This document shows, piece after piece, positions 36,870-44,388 of a stretch of DNA of 64,000 nt. The notes below the pieces were generated by a model that did no database searches, was not told the DNA's origin, and worked only from the letters and a program-made list of their open reading frames with translations. The DNA lies in contig SHZW01000001.1 in the NCBI GenBank assembly GCA_009692155.1, positions 1 through 64,000 of the forward strand. Direction: 5' to 3'. The translations under genes were made by a program, and so were the position numbers. This stretch comes from Nitrospiraceae bacterium. Lineage in GTDB: Bacteria; Nitrospirota; Nitrospiria; Nitrospirales; Nitrospiraceae. Each line of letters begins with the position of its first letter. Positions within the stretch are counted from its first letter, which is position 1.

Positions 36870-37955
36870 TTATTGTACTTGATACTGGAGGATGCCTTCA
36901 ATCTCCAGGAGCAACTCACTTCGGCAGATCTCTCCCTCCAGATACACAATCTGCGTCTGAGATGGCAGGTGCTGCTTCAGGATGGAGCGAACCGTCGAAA
37001 CGGCATCTGGATGCCGAAGATACACCTTGAAAAGACCCTGCCAATCACCCCGTCCGTTGTCGGCTGCGTGCAACTGATGAGCGTGATCGATGAGCGCCTG
37101 CAGATTGTGGATGGTCTCCACGGTCTGCTTCTCCAGGTCTCCGACATGCCGACTCATATGCCCCTCGATGCTCGCAGTACCCGCGATGAAGAGATGCTCG
37201 CGATACTCCGATTGCCTGAGCGTCGCACGCGCGAACGAAGGGCTTCGAGGTCCATAGATACTCGGATAGTCATAGGCATTGACTTGCCGAGGGTTCTCAA
37301 TATGCGTCACTGGTGTCGTACCTGCCAAGAAGTAAATCTGAAGCGGTCCTGATCTTGTACCGACCGCGGTCCCCGCTGGCAGAAGTTTTTTAAAATCCGG
37401 TTGACCGTCGGCAAACGCCTCATGCCGGCCGATACAGAATTGCTGGTACCGCGAAAGACCGGCAGGACAAGCGTTAATGTCCGGAAAGTAGTTCCAGATA
37501 CGCAGTAAGTGAGAGTAGCCCATAGTCCGCGTGAGAGCGAGCAACCGGCGATAGGCACTAAAGGCCAGAGTCTCAAGAGATAACTCATGAGACTCGCCTA
37601 TTTCTAATAAACCGAAAAGAATCTGTTCAGTCATGGCGAAAGAAATGCCGTCAATATTGCGATAGGTGCTAGGCGGTGCGCATGTCCAGACTTCGGCTAC
37701 GGGGGGACCGCCCAATTGCGGTAGATTGAGTGACACGACAGGACAGGGAGATTCTTGAGCTAGAAACGACGTGTCCTGGTCAAAACAGATAATCGCGAAA
37801 GGATGACATCGGGATGCTTCAAAAAATGACACCACATCCGATGCCGGCACATAATGAACTTGAATGTGCGGAGGGATGACCGCGCGAACGGGTTCAAGAG
37901 AGGCGGGGTTTTCTGATGAAGGCTTGGGCCGCATGATGACCAACTTTGGTTTCAC
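36870..37955 (-). CDS. chorismatase of the FkbO/Hyg5/XanB2 family
   Basis: 361 aa. The C-terminal YjgF/RidA-like domain carries the family hallmarks SPSFARATL, FIAGTASIEGHMSRHVGD and EGEICRSELLLEIEG. The central region has RIWNYFPDIN, SRYQQFCIGRHEAF and LPAGTAVGT. Members cleave chorismate to pyruvate plus an aromatic acid or dihydro-diol. XanB2 of Xanthomonas makes 3- and 4-hydroxybenzoate for the pigment xanthomonadin. Which product forms here cannot be read by eye. It follows the halogenase by 5 nt in one operon. Starts at GTG 37955 or ATG 37934. Confidence 0.85.
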   Translation of the reverse strand: MKPKLVIMRPKPSSENPASLEPVRAVIPPHIQVHYVPASDVVSFFEASRCHPFAIICFDQDTSFLAQESPCPVVSLNLPQLGGPPVAEVWTCAPPSTYRNIDGISFAMTEQILFGLLEIGESHELSLETLAFSAYRRLLALTRTMGYSHLLRIWNYFPDINACPAGLSRYQQFCIGRHEAFADGQPDFKKLLPAGTAVGTRSGPLQIYFLAGTTPVTHIENPRQVNAYDYPSIYGPRSPSFARATLRQSEYREHLFIAGTASIEGHMSRHVGDLEKQTVETIHNLQALIDHAHQLHAADNGRGDWQGLFKVYLRHPDAVSTVRSILKQHLPSQTQIVYLEGEICRSELLLEIEGILQYQVQ

Positions 37956-37960
37956 AGGAC

Positions 37961-39292
37961 TTACACTATTGCATTGCTGGTATCGCCAAGCGTCGAAGGA
38001 ATTCCCTGAGTTCTTCTCCGATGAGCCAACCAGTTTTCCTTCAGATTGAAGAGGTAGACGAGGTAGTACGCGATTTTGAAAAGAAAGATCGGGATCTGTA
38101 TCGGAGACTTGCCGAACGCATCGCCGGCCAATACGGAAAGCACGGCTTCCTCTATCTTAAACTTGCTGCGTCTTGACATAAAGAGGGCCCGAAAGGCCGG
38201 TTGCGTGAAGTGATAAATGAACCAGGAATAGGTGTTGATCCCTCTTCGCACTGTGCGCTGAAACTGCCGAAGGAGCTGAGCATATTCAGGCGCGCATCGC
38301 AAGTGGGCGTCCACAACCTCCGCACCCAGCATTGCGCTGTTCAACGCCAAATGCACCCCGCTGGAGAAGACAGGATCGATAAAGGCAAACGCATCGCCGA
38401 TCATGATGTAGCCGTCGCCTGACATCGTCCTTCGACGATACGAGTAGTTAGCAGCGGCATAGGCCTGTGAGATCAGCTTCGCGTTCTTCATGCGCTCGGC
38501 GACCGGGGGGCACAGCGCAATCGTTTCCCACAAAAACTGGTCAAGTGGAACCTTCCTCGAGCTGATGTAGTAGGGCCAGCAGACGGCTCCCACGCTGGTG
38601 GTCCCGTCCTTGAAGGGGATAATCCACCACCAGCCGTGATCGAACCAGACGATACTGATATTGCCCTCGTCCATGCCGGCCAAGCGCTTCACGCCCTCGA
38701 AATGACCGAAGATGGCGGCGCTGCTATGGTGAGGATTGCGGTGTTTGCCCCCCACCTGTCCGGAAAGAAACGTGTCACGGCCACTGGCGTCTACGACGAA
38801 GCGGGCCTCCCATGTTAGTATTTGCCCTTGCGAATCCTCTGCATGCACCAGGGTGGATTGCCCTGGACGAAGCTTGACCTGCTTGGCCCTAACTCCTTCT
38901 CGCACATGAGCGCCCTTGGCAATGCAGTTACGGAGCAGAATCTCATCAAACTCGGCTCTCTTGACTTCAAAGGCAAACGGTTGCGAACCATCGAGTGCAC
39001 GAGAAAAGTACAGCATGCGCGACCTCCCGTGATAATGGGAGACCACCTCCGCGCCATACTTCGTAATGCCGATCTTTTCGACCTCGGACAGAACGCCCAG
39101 CCGTTTGAGCATGGGCAAGGAATGAGGCAACAAGGACTCGCCGATGTGGAACCGTGGGTGGCGATCCTTTTCAAGCACCTCTACATGCCACCCTTGCTCA
39201 GCTAAGATCGCAGCCATTGTCGAACCGGCAGGACCACCTCCAATTACAAGCACATCGCATGAGCAGACTGACTTCTTCTCTGTTGCATCCAT
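37961..39292 (-). CDS. flavin-dependent halogenase
   Basis: 443 aa. FAD-binding motif VIGGGPAGSTMAAILAEQG is at the N-terminus, and the halogenase signature GWWWIIP (GWxWxIP) near residue 215. GDAFAFIDPVFSSGVHLALN closes the FAD site. The combination points to a halogenase rather than a monooxygenase. Xanthomonadins are brominated, so ring or polyene halogenation is the natural inference. ATG 39292 (MDATEKKSV) is chosen; the track adds about 42 unlikely residues. Confidence 0.82.
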   Translation of the reverse strand: MDATEKKSVCSCDVLVIGGGPAGSTMAAILAEQGWHVEVLEKDRHPRFHIGESLLPHSLPMLKRLGVLSEVEKIGITKYGAEVVSHYHGRSRMLYFSRALDGSQPFAFEVKRAEFDEILLRNCIAKGAHVREGVRAKQVKLRPGQSTLVHAEDSQGQILTWEARFVVDASGRDTFLSGQVGGKHRNPHHSSAAIFGHFEGVKRLAGMDEGNISIVWFDHGWWWIIPFKDGTTSVGAVCWPYYISSRKVPLDQFLWETIALCPPVAERMKNAKLISQAYAAANYSYRRRTMSGDGYIMIGDAFAFIDPVFSSGVHLALNSAMLGAEVVDAHLRCAPEYAQLLRQFQRTVRRGINTYSWFIYHFTQPAFRALFMSRRSKFKIEEAVLSVLAGDAFGKSPIQIPIFLFKIAYYLVYLFNLKENWLAHRRRTQGIPSTLGDTSNAIV

Positions 39293-39330
39293 TATGTGAA
39301 CCCTCATCAGCGGTCTGGCGGGGATGAGAA

Positions 39331-39359
39331 AGTATACCCAACATGAATGAGCATGGCTA
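39331..39359 (-). promoter_or_regulatory. candidate sigma-70 promoter for halogenase-chorismatase
   Basis: On the minus strand TAGCCA, a 17-nt spacer and TATACT lie about 40 nt before the halogenase ATG. The -10 matches 5 of 6 and the -35 matches 4 of 6 consensus positions. Confidence 0.45.
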
Positions 39360-39421
39360 GAGACTTCTCGCGATGCATTCTTAATCTTGCATGACCGGGT
39401 TTTAATATTCGCTCTCATGAC

Positions 39422-39450
39422 TTGGCAATATCATCTTAGAAATAGATACT
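39422..39450 (+). promoter_or_regulatory. candidate promoter for the 39531 lipoprotein
   Basis: TTGGCA, a 17-nt spacer and GATACT lie about 80 nt before the ATG, divergent from the halogenase promoter. Confidence 0.35.
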
Positions 39451-39530
39451 TTCCCCAAGCCACATACGGATGAGGAGATTTGGTTATGAGCCTTGGTGAA
39501 TATCAGATTGCTCTCGGAAGGAAAGAAATA

Positions 39531-39869
39531 ATGAAACATCTTAAAGTTGTGTCACTTGGCATTTTTCTTCTCCTGGCTCTGGCATGCACATCTACGCCCT
39601 TGCACCTACAGACCGCTCCGGTCGGTCCGGATGAGCAAGTGCTTGGACCCGTTGAAGGCTCCAGTACCGGAATCATGCTGTTCCAGTTTATTCCGATCAA
39701 TCAGAACGACCGTTTCGTGAGGGCGTATCAACGAGCGGTCGCGACTAGAGGGGGAACTACACGGTTGGTCGATGTGACCATGCAAGAACGGTGGTTCTGG
39801 GCATGGGTCCTAAATGGCTCTATTTTCCATGTCTCAGGGACGGCGGTTGGACCTAAACAGGAAAAGTAA
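39531..39869 (+). CDS. small predicted lipoprotein, 112 aa
   Basis: MKHLKVVSLGIFLLLALACTST is a lipoprotein signal with the lipobox LALAC. The mature part is short and ends FHVSGTAVGPKQEK. I do not recognise the family; the segment GPVEGSSTGIMLFQFIPI suggests a small envelope protein. ATG 39531 follows GGAAGGAAAG. It marks the far edge of the lower-GC block. Confidence 0.65.
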   Translation: MKHLKVVSLGIFLLLALACTSTPLHLQTAPVGPDEQVLGPVEGSSTGIMLFQFIPINQNDRFVRAYQRAVATRGGTTRLVDVTMQERWFWAWVLNGSIFHVSGTAVGPKQEK

Positions 39870-39903
39870 TTGAATTCCACACTGACGACAATACCATAGT
39901 GTT

Positions 39904-41415
39904 TTAACCCTTCTTCCCCAACTCTCGCCTTAGCTCCACCATCGCCAGCGTATCGCGCGCGCAATATTTAAGCAGCGCTTCCCGAATCCTGGCCTTCTCC
40001 ACCCAATCCATCTCATCGAACAGCATCCGGTGATAGGCCCGCGCGGCGATCTCGCCGTCCCGAATTTCCAGATCGCCGTAGCCGAGCGCCGGGACGACTG
40101 CCGGCAGCACGGACTTGATCGAGTAGGATCCTTTGAACGCCGGATGGTAGTAGTGGTCTCTGACCACGTCGAACAGGTCCCACAGCCGGCTCAGCAGCCG
40201 CTGGAGTTCCTGCCGCAACGACGGGAGGGCTTCGGCCAGACGACCGATCACCGACCGTTCGTAGTCCGAGTAGACGCAGATGCTTCCTTCCCGCCCCAGC
40301 GATTCCAGCAGCCGAACGGCCAGCTCCTCGCGCGGATCCTTCTGATCCAGGCAGAGGTAGTGGTCATGTTCGATCCTGCCATCGTCGTATTCCACATGAT
40401 TGGACCATTGGGTGGGAATCACCTGATAGGGCCGCGTCTGCGGAAATCGCGGGATGGCAGGCATGAACGTTTCAAAATCCAGATGGTGAACGGGATAGCG
40501 AACAGTCTTCAGCATGATGGGCAGCTTGGGGCTCACCCATTCGACGTTGTCTTTCACTCGGCGCTGCCCGGTCGTCAAATTAAAGCCGGCAGGAATCTCG
40601 TCGATTGTCTGGATGCCCAATCGTGCAAGCTGCCGGTAAGTCCTGTCCCCTCCCGGCAGATAGTAGACCCAGCGCTCGGGCTTGCCCTTCGTGCAATGGT
40701 CCCAGAACTGGCATTCGTAGGGAGAGAAACAATGTCCGTCCGGCTCAATGACCGGCGGCGCCGTCTCGGCCAGCATGGCTTTCATTTCGTTCAGCTTGTC
40801 CGGCACGTCGGCCAGCCGCGCCTGCACCGGCTCGGTGCAATCCTGAATTCCGAAGAACTCATGCAGGTTAAGCTCGCCGCCTGGATATACGTACTGCGTG
40901 CTGATGTGCATGAGGCAGGATTTCGCCAGGATCACGCCGGCGCCGTTGATGACATAGGTCTGGATGGCAAGATCGGCGAGATGCACGTCCTTGACGCGCG
41001 TGGAGGATTTGACTTCGATCAGCCGCCAGATCGATTCGCCGCTCTCCCCCGTCGAAAGCCGTTCAAGAATGTCCACGCGAATGAAGACGTTCTCGAACAT
41101 GAAGGCCGCCTCAAAGATGGCGGGAACGCTGGGATCGGCCAGCAGCGCCTTCGTATGGGCAATCGCCTCTGCCGCGTGCTTCCGATCGGCCTCGACCAGC
41201 ACACCGCCGGGATACCGCTTCCGGGCTAATTCCCCGATCTCGGTGCCCATGTCGAGGATCGCCTGCGTGATCTCATCCGGCTTGGTGGCCAGCGCCGGCT
41301 GATAAATTTCCAGGAAGAGCCGCTTGTGGCACTGAAGGCCTGAGAGAAACTTTGATTTGGACAGACGGTACGAGACGGTTTCGGATTGAGACAGGCGTTC
41401 CGGCGAGATCAGCAT
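39904..41415 (-). CDS. DUF2779 protein: Cas4-like nuclease plus DEDD exonuclease-like domain
   Basis: About 503 aa. The N-terminal part looks like a RecB/Cas4-type PD-(D/E)xK nuclease, with FRVDILER-type IRVDILERL and a WRLIEVKSST core. Cysteines CFSPYECQFWDHC could bind an Fe-S cluster. The C-terminal part has RNase-H-fold exonuclease motifs HLDFETFMP, YSDYERSVIG and KYCARDTLAMVEL. The cellular role of DUF2779 proteins is not established. It is not associated with a CRISPR array here. ATG 41415 (MLISPERLS) is preferred to the track start. Confidence 0.8.
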   Translation of the reverse strand: MLISPERLSQSETVSYRLSKSKFLSGLQCHKRLFLEIYQPALATKPDEITQAILDMGTEIGELARKRYPGGVLVEADRKHAAEAIAHTKALLADPSVPAIFEAAFMFENVFIRVDILERLSTGESGESIWRLIEVKSSTRVKDVHLADLAIQTYVINGAGVILAKSCLMHISTQYVYPGGELNLHEFFGIQDCTEPVQARLADVPDKLNEMKAMLAETAPPVIEPDGHCFSPYECQFWDHCTKGKPERWVYYLPGGDRTYRQLARLGIQTIDEIPAGFNLTTGQRRVKDNVEWVSPKLPIMLKTVRYPVHHLDFETFMPAIPRFPQTRPYQVIPTQWSNHVEYDDGRIEHDHYLCLDQKDPREELAVRLLESLGREGSICVYSDYERSVIGRLAEALPSLRQELQRLLSRLWDLFDVVRDHYYHPAFKGSYSIKSVLPAVVPALGYGDLEIRDGEIAARAYHRMLFDEMDWVEKARIREALLKYCARDTLAMVELRRELGKKG

Positions 41416-41488
41416 CTTGCCGAAGCAGAATACACAAGGCCCGCGCAAATAGCTAGACGCGCTGGTGCGGCGCAAGCAACCGGCGCGC

Positions 41489-41965
41489 TCATTGCGATGT
41501 CAGGCGGATTGGATCGGTCGAGAACACGTACCCGCAGGCACCATCGGGCAAGCGAAGCTTGTAGGCGATAAACCCGTTGCCGGCGTGATGCGTAATCACC
41601 TCGCTCGTATCGCCCAGCTTCTTCACCGCCAGTACGCTGTTGACCACAAGACCAGCGGACGATGGGTTGATAGGCACCGGTTTGGCCAGCACGCGAGTCG
41701 TATCCGTGAAGGTCAGGGCCGTGCGAATATCCTTGAGCCGGTTGATGGCCTGCTCCGTGATTTCCTGTTGAGTCAAATCTCTCAGGTCCCGGCCCGGCTC
41801 TTTCGTATTGCAGACCGGCCCCGTCACTGCCAGGCCTCCGATGCCCAACACGATCCCGAGCAACGTCACGACATAGATCGGGCGAACAACCGGTCCTGTT
41901 CTGGGCGGAGGCGCGCTGGGTTCCTCTTCAACTTCTTCCTGGTTCTGCTCGTCCGACTGGCTCAT
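41489..41965 (-). CDS. single-pass membrane protein of unknown function
   Basis: 158 aa: an acidic cytoplasmic N-terminus (QNQEEVEEEPSAPPP), one membrane helix (IYVVTLLGIVLGIGGLAV) and an outside domain of about 100 aa. A cysteine follows the helix and another sits in DGACGYVF. The family is not recognised. Its ATG overlaps the stop of the reductase fusion as ATGA, so the two are translated together. Confidence 0.6.
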   Translation of the reverse strand: MSQSDEQNQEEVEEEPSAPPPRTGPVVRPIYVVTLLGIVLGIGGLAVTGPVCNTKEPGRDLRDLTQQEITEQAINRLKDIRTALTFTDTTRVLAKPVPINPSSAGLVVNSVLAVKKLGDTSEVITHHAGNGFIAYKLRLPDGACGYVFSTDPIRLTSQ

Positions 41966-43305
41966 GTGGCCTTTCTCGAGGGCCGCGTGTCTTTCCCTGG
42001 ACCCTTCGTCAGTTCAATACGGACAACCCCTTTCACGTTGGCGCACAAATCGCCGAGCCCTGGCGCGACCAGCCTGAACGGTCCTCCCTTGGATTCAGGC
42101 ATCGGCTGCCCATCCAGTTCATAAACAAGGACACCGTACTCCGCTGCCTGCTTGACCGTCAGGCTGGCGGCGAATTGACCATCCTGCGAATGAAAGGTGA
42201 CATGGTCGGCGCCAACCGCCAGTGCCGGGACCTCAAGAACTCCTTTCACTCTAATGGCTTTCCCTTTCATATTAGGCATGATTGTACCAAGATCTGACAC
42301 CTGATGTTCAGCCGGAAGTTTGGTCAGCGACTCCCGATCCAACGTGACCGGCTGCACGACCGCTCCTTCGATGCGCAGGATTCCTGGACCGCTCTTTTCC
42401 TTTTCCATCACCGCCTTGACCATTGCCGTGAGAGCCTCATTCACCGGCGTTGGAATTCCCAGCTCCCGCCCCTTCTGAACGATGTAGCCGTTGAGCGAGT
42501 CGATCTCGGTCGGCCGGCCGGCCTTCCAATCGTCGTACATGGATGTATGGATGTCCCGGATGGCCTGGGTCGCTTGAATGGTTTTTTCGGCTATATCCGG
42601 CGCGAGAGGGACCTTGAGCGTGGCGGACACCGCCGCCACCTCGCCGACAATCTGACGGATCACGCCCATCATCTCCGGATTGTCCAGCGCCTTGGCCACC
42701 CGGTCGTTGATCAGGACCGTGATCGGATTGAAGACGCAGTTCCAGCACATCTTCTCCCATTTGCTGCGACGGATGTCATCCGATATCCGGCACTGAATGC
42801 CAGCCTGTTTGAACAGATCGGCGATCATCCCAAGCCGTTCACTCTTGTGCCCCATCATTTCACCGATCGCCACCGATCCACCCTTGTAGTGTTCGATCAC
42901 GCCCGGTTCGACGATCTTCGAATAGATAAAGGCCACGCCGCCCACAACGCAATCACGGTGCAGGCGCGCGTGGATGCGGTCCTCCACATCCACCCCGTTC
43001 TGCAAGGTCAGAATGATCGTCTTCGCGGTCAGGACCGGCTCAAGCTGATCCATGACTTCGTCAAGATCGTAAGCTTTGACCGCCAGGATGATGAGATCGG
43101 GGCACACCAATTCGCGTGGATCGGACGCAGCCGGCGGCCGAACAGTCAAGATTCCGCTTGCGCTGCGGAGAATGAGTCCTCGCTCCGTGACGGCCTGCAA
43201 GGTCCGAGGCCGAAGCAGGAAGGATACGTTCGGATTGCCCTTGGCCAGATGGGCGCCGAAGAACCCGCCGACCGACCCGGCGCCGACGATCATGATCTGC
43301 TGCAT
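41962..43305 (-). CDS. ketopantoate reductase fused to a molybdopterin-oxidoreductase-like domain
   Basis: 447 aa, against about 300 for ordinary PanE. Residues 1-310 form a complete ketopantoate reductase: IVGAGSVGGFFGAHLA, LAVKAYD, TLQNGVDVED, KWEKMCWNCVFNPIT and TEIDSLNGYIV. The extra 125 residues (LPAEHQVSDLG, GVLVYELDGQPMPESKGGPF, LCANVKGVVRIEL) look like the fold of the sulfite-oxidase Mo-cofactor domain but lack an obvious catalytic cysteine. The role in CoA synthesis is plausible; coaX lies elsewhere in the window. ATG 43305 follows AAGG. Confidence 0.75.
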   Translation of the reverse strand: MQQIMIVGAGSVGGFFGAHLAKGNPNVSFLLRPRTLQAVTERGLILRSASGILTVRPPAASDPRELVCPDLIILAVKAYDLDEVMDQLEPVLTAKTIILTLQNGVDVEDRIHARLHRDCVVGGVAFIYSKIVEPGVIEHYKGGSVAIGEMMGHKSERLGMIADLFKQAGIQCRISDDIRRSKWEKMCWNCVFNPITVLINDRVAKALDNPEMMGVIRQIVGEVAAVSATLKVPLAPDIAEKTIQATQAIRDIHTSMYDDWKAGRPTEIDSLNGYIVQKGRELGIPTPVNEALTAMVKAVMEKEKSGPGILRIEGAVVQPVTLDRESLTKLPAEHQVSDLGTIMPNMKGKAIRVKGVLEVPALAVGADHVTFHSQDGQFAASLTVKQAAEYGVLVYELDGQPMPESKGGPFRLVAPGLGDLCANVKGVVRIELTKGPGKDTRPSRKAT

Positions 43306-43320
43306 AACCACCTTGGTCGC

Positions 43321-43390
43321 AAAGTCGAAAGTCCGAAAGTCATAAGGTCACGACGTGAAGACTTGCTGACATTACGACTTCGTGACTTTA
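43321..43390. repeat. intergenic quasi-repeat palindrome D
   Basis: The left arm AAAGTCGAAAGTCCGAAAGT and right arm ATTACGACTTCGTGACTTTA pair imperfectly. Units are CGAAAGTC-like. It lies between the divergent reductase fusion and sirtuin genes, so it occupies both upstream regions. Confidence 0.5.
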
Positions 43391-43444
43391 TGCCCCCTCA
43401 GTTGTGCGCTACTATACCACGCCATCTTGGAAAGCGAGGTCCTC

Positions 43445-44176
43445 ATGGCCGGCATTCTTGAAGTCAAAACACGCCTGGCTGCTGCGCGTTCGGTGACGGT
43501 GCTAACCGGCGCCGGCATCTCGGCCGACAGCGGCGTGCCGACATTTCGTGGCGCAGACGGCCTCTGGCGGAACTTTCGTGCCGAAGACCTGGCCACTCCC
43601 GAAGCGTTCGCGCGCGACCCCCGCCTGGTTTGGGAGTGGTATAACTGGCGGCGCGAACTGATCGCGACCAGGAAGCCGAATCCGGCACACGATACGGTTG
43701 CCGTAATGGAGCGGCGGTTCTCCCGCTTCTGGCTTATTACACAGAACGTGGACGGCCTGCATCGCGATGCCGGCTCCACCAAGCTGTCCGAGATTCACGG
43801 CAACATCTGGACGGTCCGTTGCACCGCTTGCGGCCGGACGGAAGTTAACCGCCAGGTGCCGATTCCCATCCTGCCGACCTGCACCATCTGCCACAAGCTG
43901 GTGCGGCCGCATATCGTGTGGTTCGGAGAATCGCTGGCCACTGAAGACCTGGCAAAGAGCTACGAGGCACTCGAATCCTGCGACGTGTTGCTGATCATCG
44001 GCACCTCCGGCATCGTCTATCCCGCCGCATCGTTTGCACCGGTCGCCAAGTCGGCCGGCGCCTTCGTCGTCGAGATCAATCTGGACACCACACCGGGTTC
44101 CGACGCCGTGGACGTATCCTTACAAGGCCACGCGAAGGATGTGGTGCCGGAGCTACTCTGCGACAGGCCTGTCTAA
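43445..44176 (+). CDS. NAD-dependent protein deacylase, sirtuin (CobB-like)
   Basis: 243 aa. NAD-binding GAGISADSGVPTFRG, ITQNVDGLH with catalytic His nearby (EIHGN), and a zinc site of two cysteine pairs (CTAC, CTIC). WEWYNWRR contains the Y-x-x-R pair that marks desuccinylase-type (SIRT5-like) sirtuins, so removal of acidic acyl groups is likely. ATG 43445 follows GCGAGG. Confidence 0.92.
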   Translation: MAGILEVKTRLAAARSVTVLTGAGISADSGVPTFRGADGLWRNFRAEDLATPEAFARDPRLVWEWYNWRRELIATRKPNPAHDTVAVMERRFSRFWLITQNVDGLHRDAGSTKLSEIHGNIWTVRCTACGRTEVNRQVPIPILPTCTICHKLVRPHIVWFGESLATEDLAKSYEALESCDVLLIIGTSGIVYPAASFAPVAKSAGAFVVEINLDTTPGSDAVDVSLQGHAKDVVPELLCDRPV

Positions 44177-44367
44177 ATGGTGCCGGCCGTGCGTTCCCGA
44201 TAGCGATGCGGTCGATCGGTGAGAAAACGGGCAAATTCCGTGGCCCCGCGCATGCGCTGGGTGATCGTATTCTGGGTCATCTGCTCGTTTCTGAGATGTT
44301 GCTCAAATTTCCTGAGAGTCTGGCTGATGAACTCCTCAAAAATCGATTTATCAAATGGCAGTTTCAT
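44173..44367 (-). CDS. small hypothetical protein, 64 aa
   Basis: A helical, charged protein (FEEFISQTLRKFEQHLRN) with no signal or membrane segment. It is unrecognised. The ATG follows GGGGGAG closely, which supports expression. It converges on the sirtuin gene with a 4-nt overlap and lies downstream of the HAD gene. Confidence 0.55.
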   Translation of the reverse strand: MKLPFDKSIFEEFISQTLRKFEQHLRNEQMTQNTITQRMRGATEFARFLTDRPHRYRERTAGTI

Positions 44368-44388
44368 AGCTCCCCCTTGCATCCACCC

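Noticed and set aside
39904-41415. DUF2779 gene as evidence for a CRISPR or defence island
   Set aside because: Only the Cas4-like fold suggests it; no array, no other defence gene and ordinary metabolic neighbours.
42304-43461. 385-aa plus-strand ORF opposite the reductase fusion
   Set aside because: The minus strand encodes a clear PanE-like protein; the opposite ORF is Arg/His/Asp-rich with no motifs.
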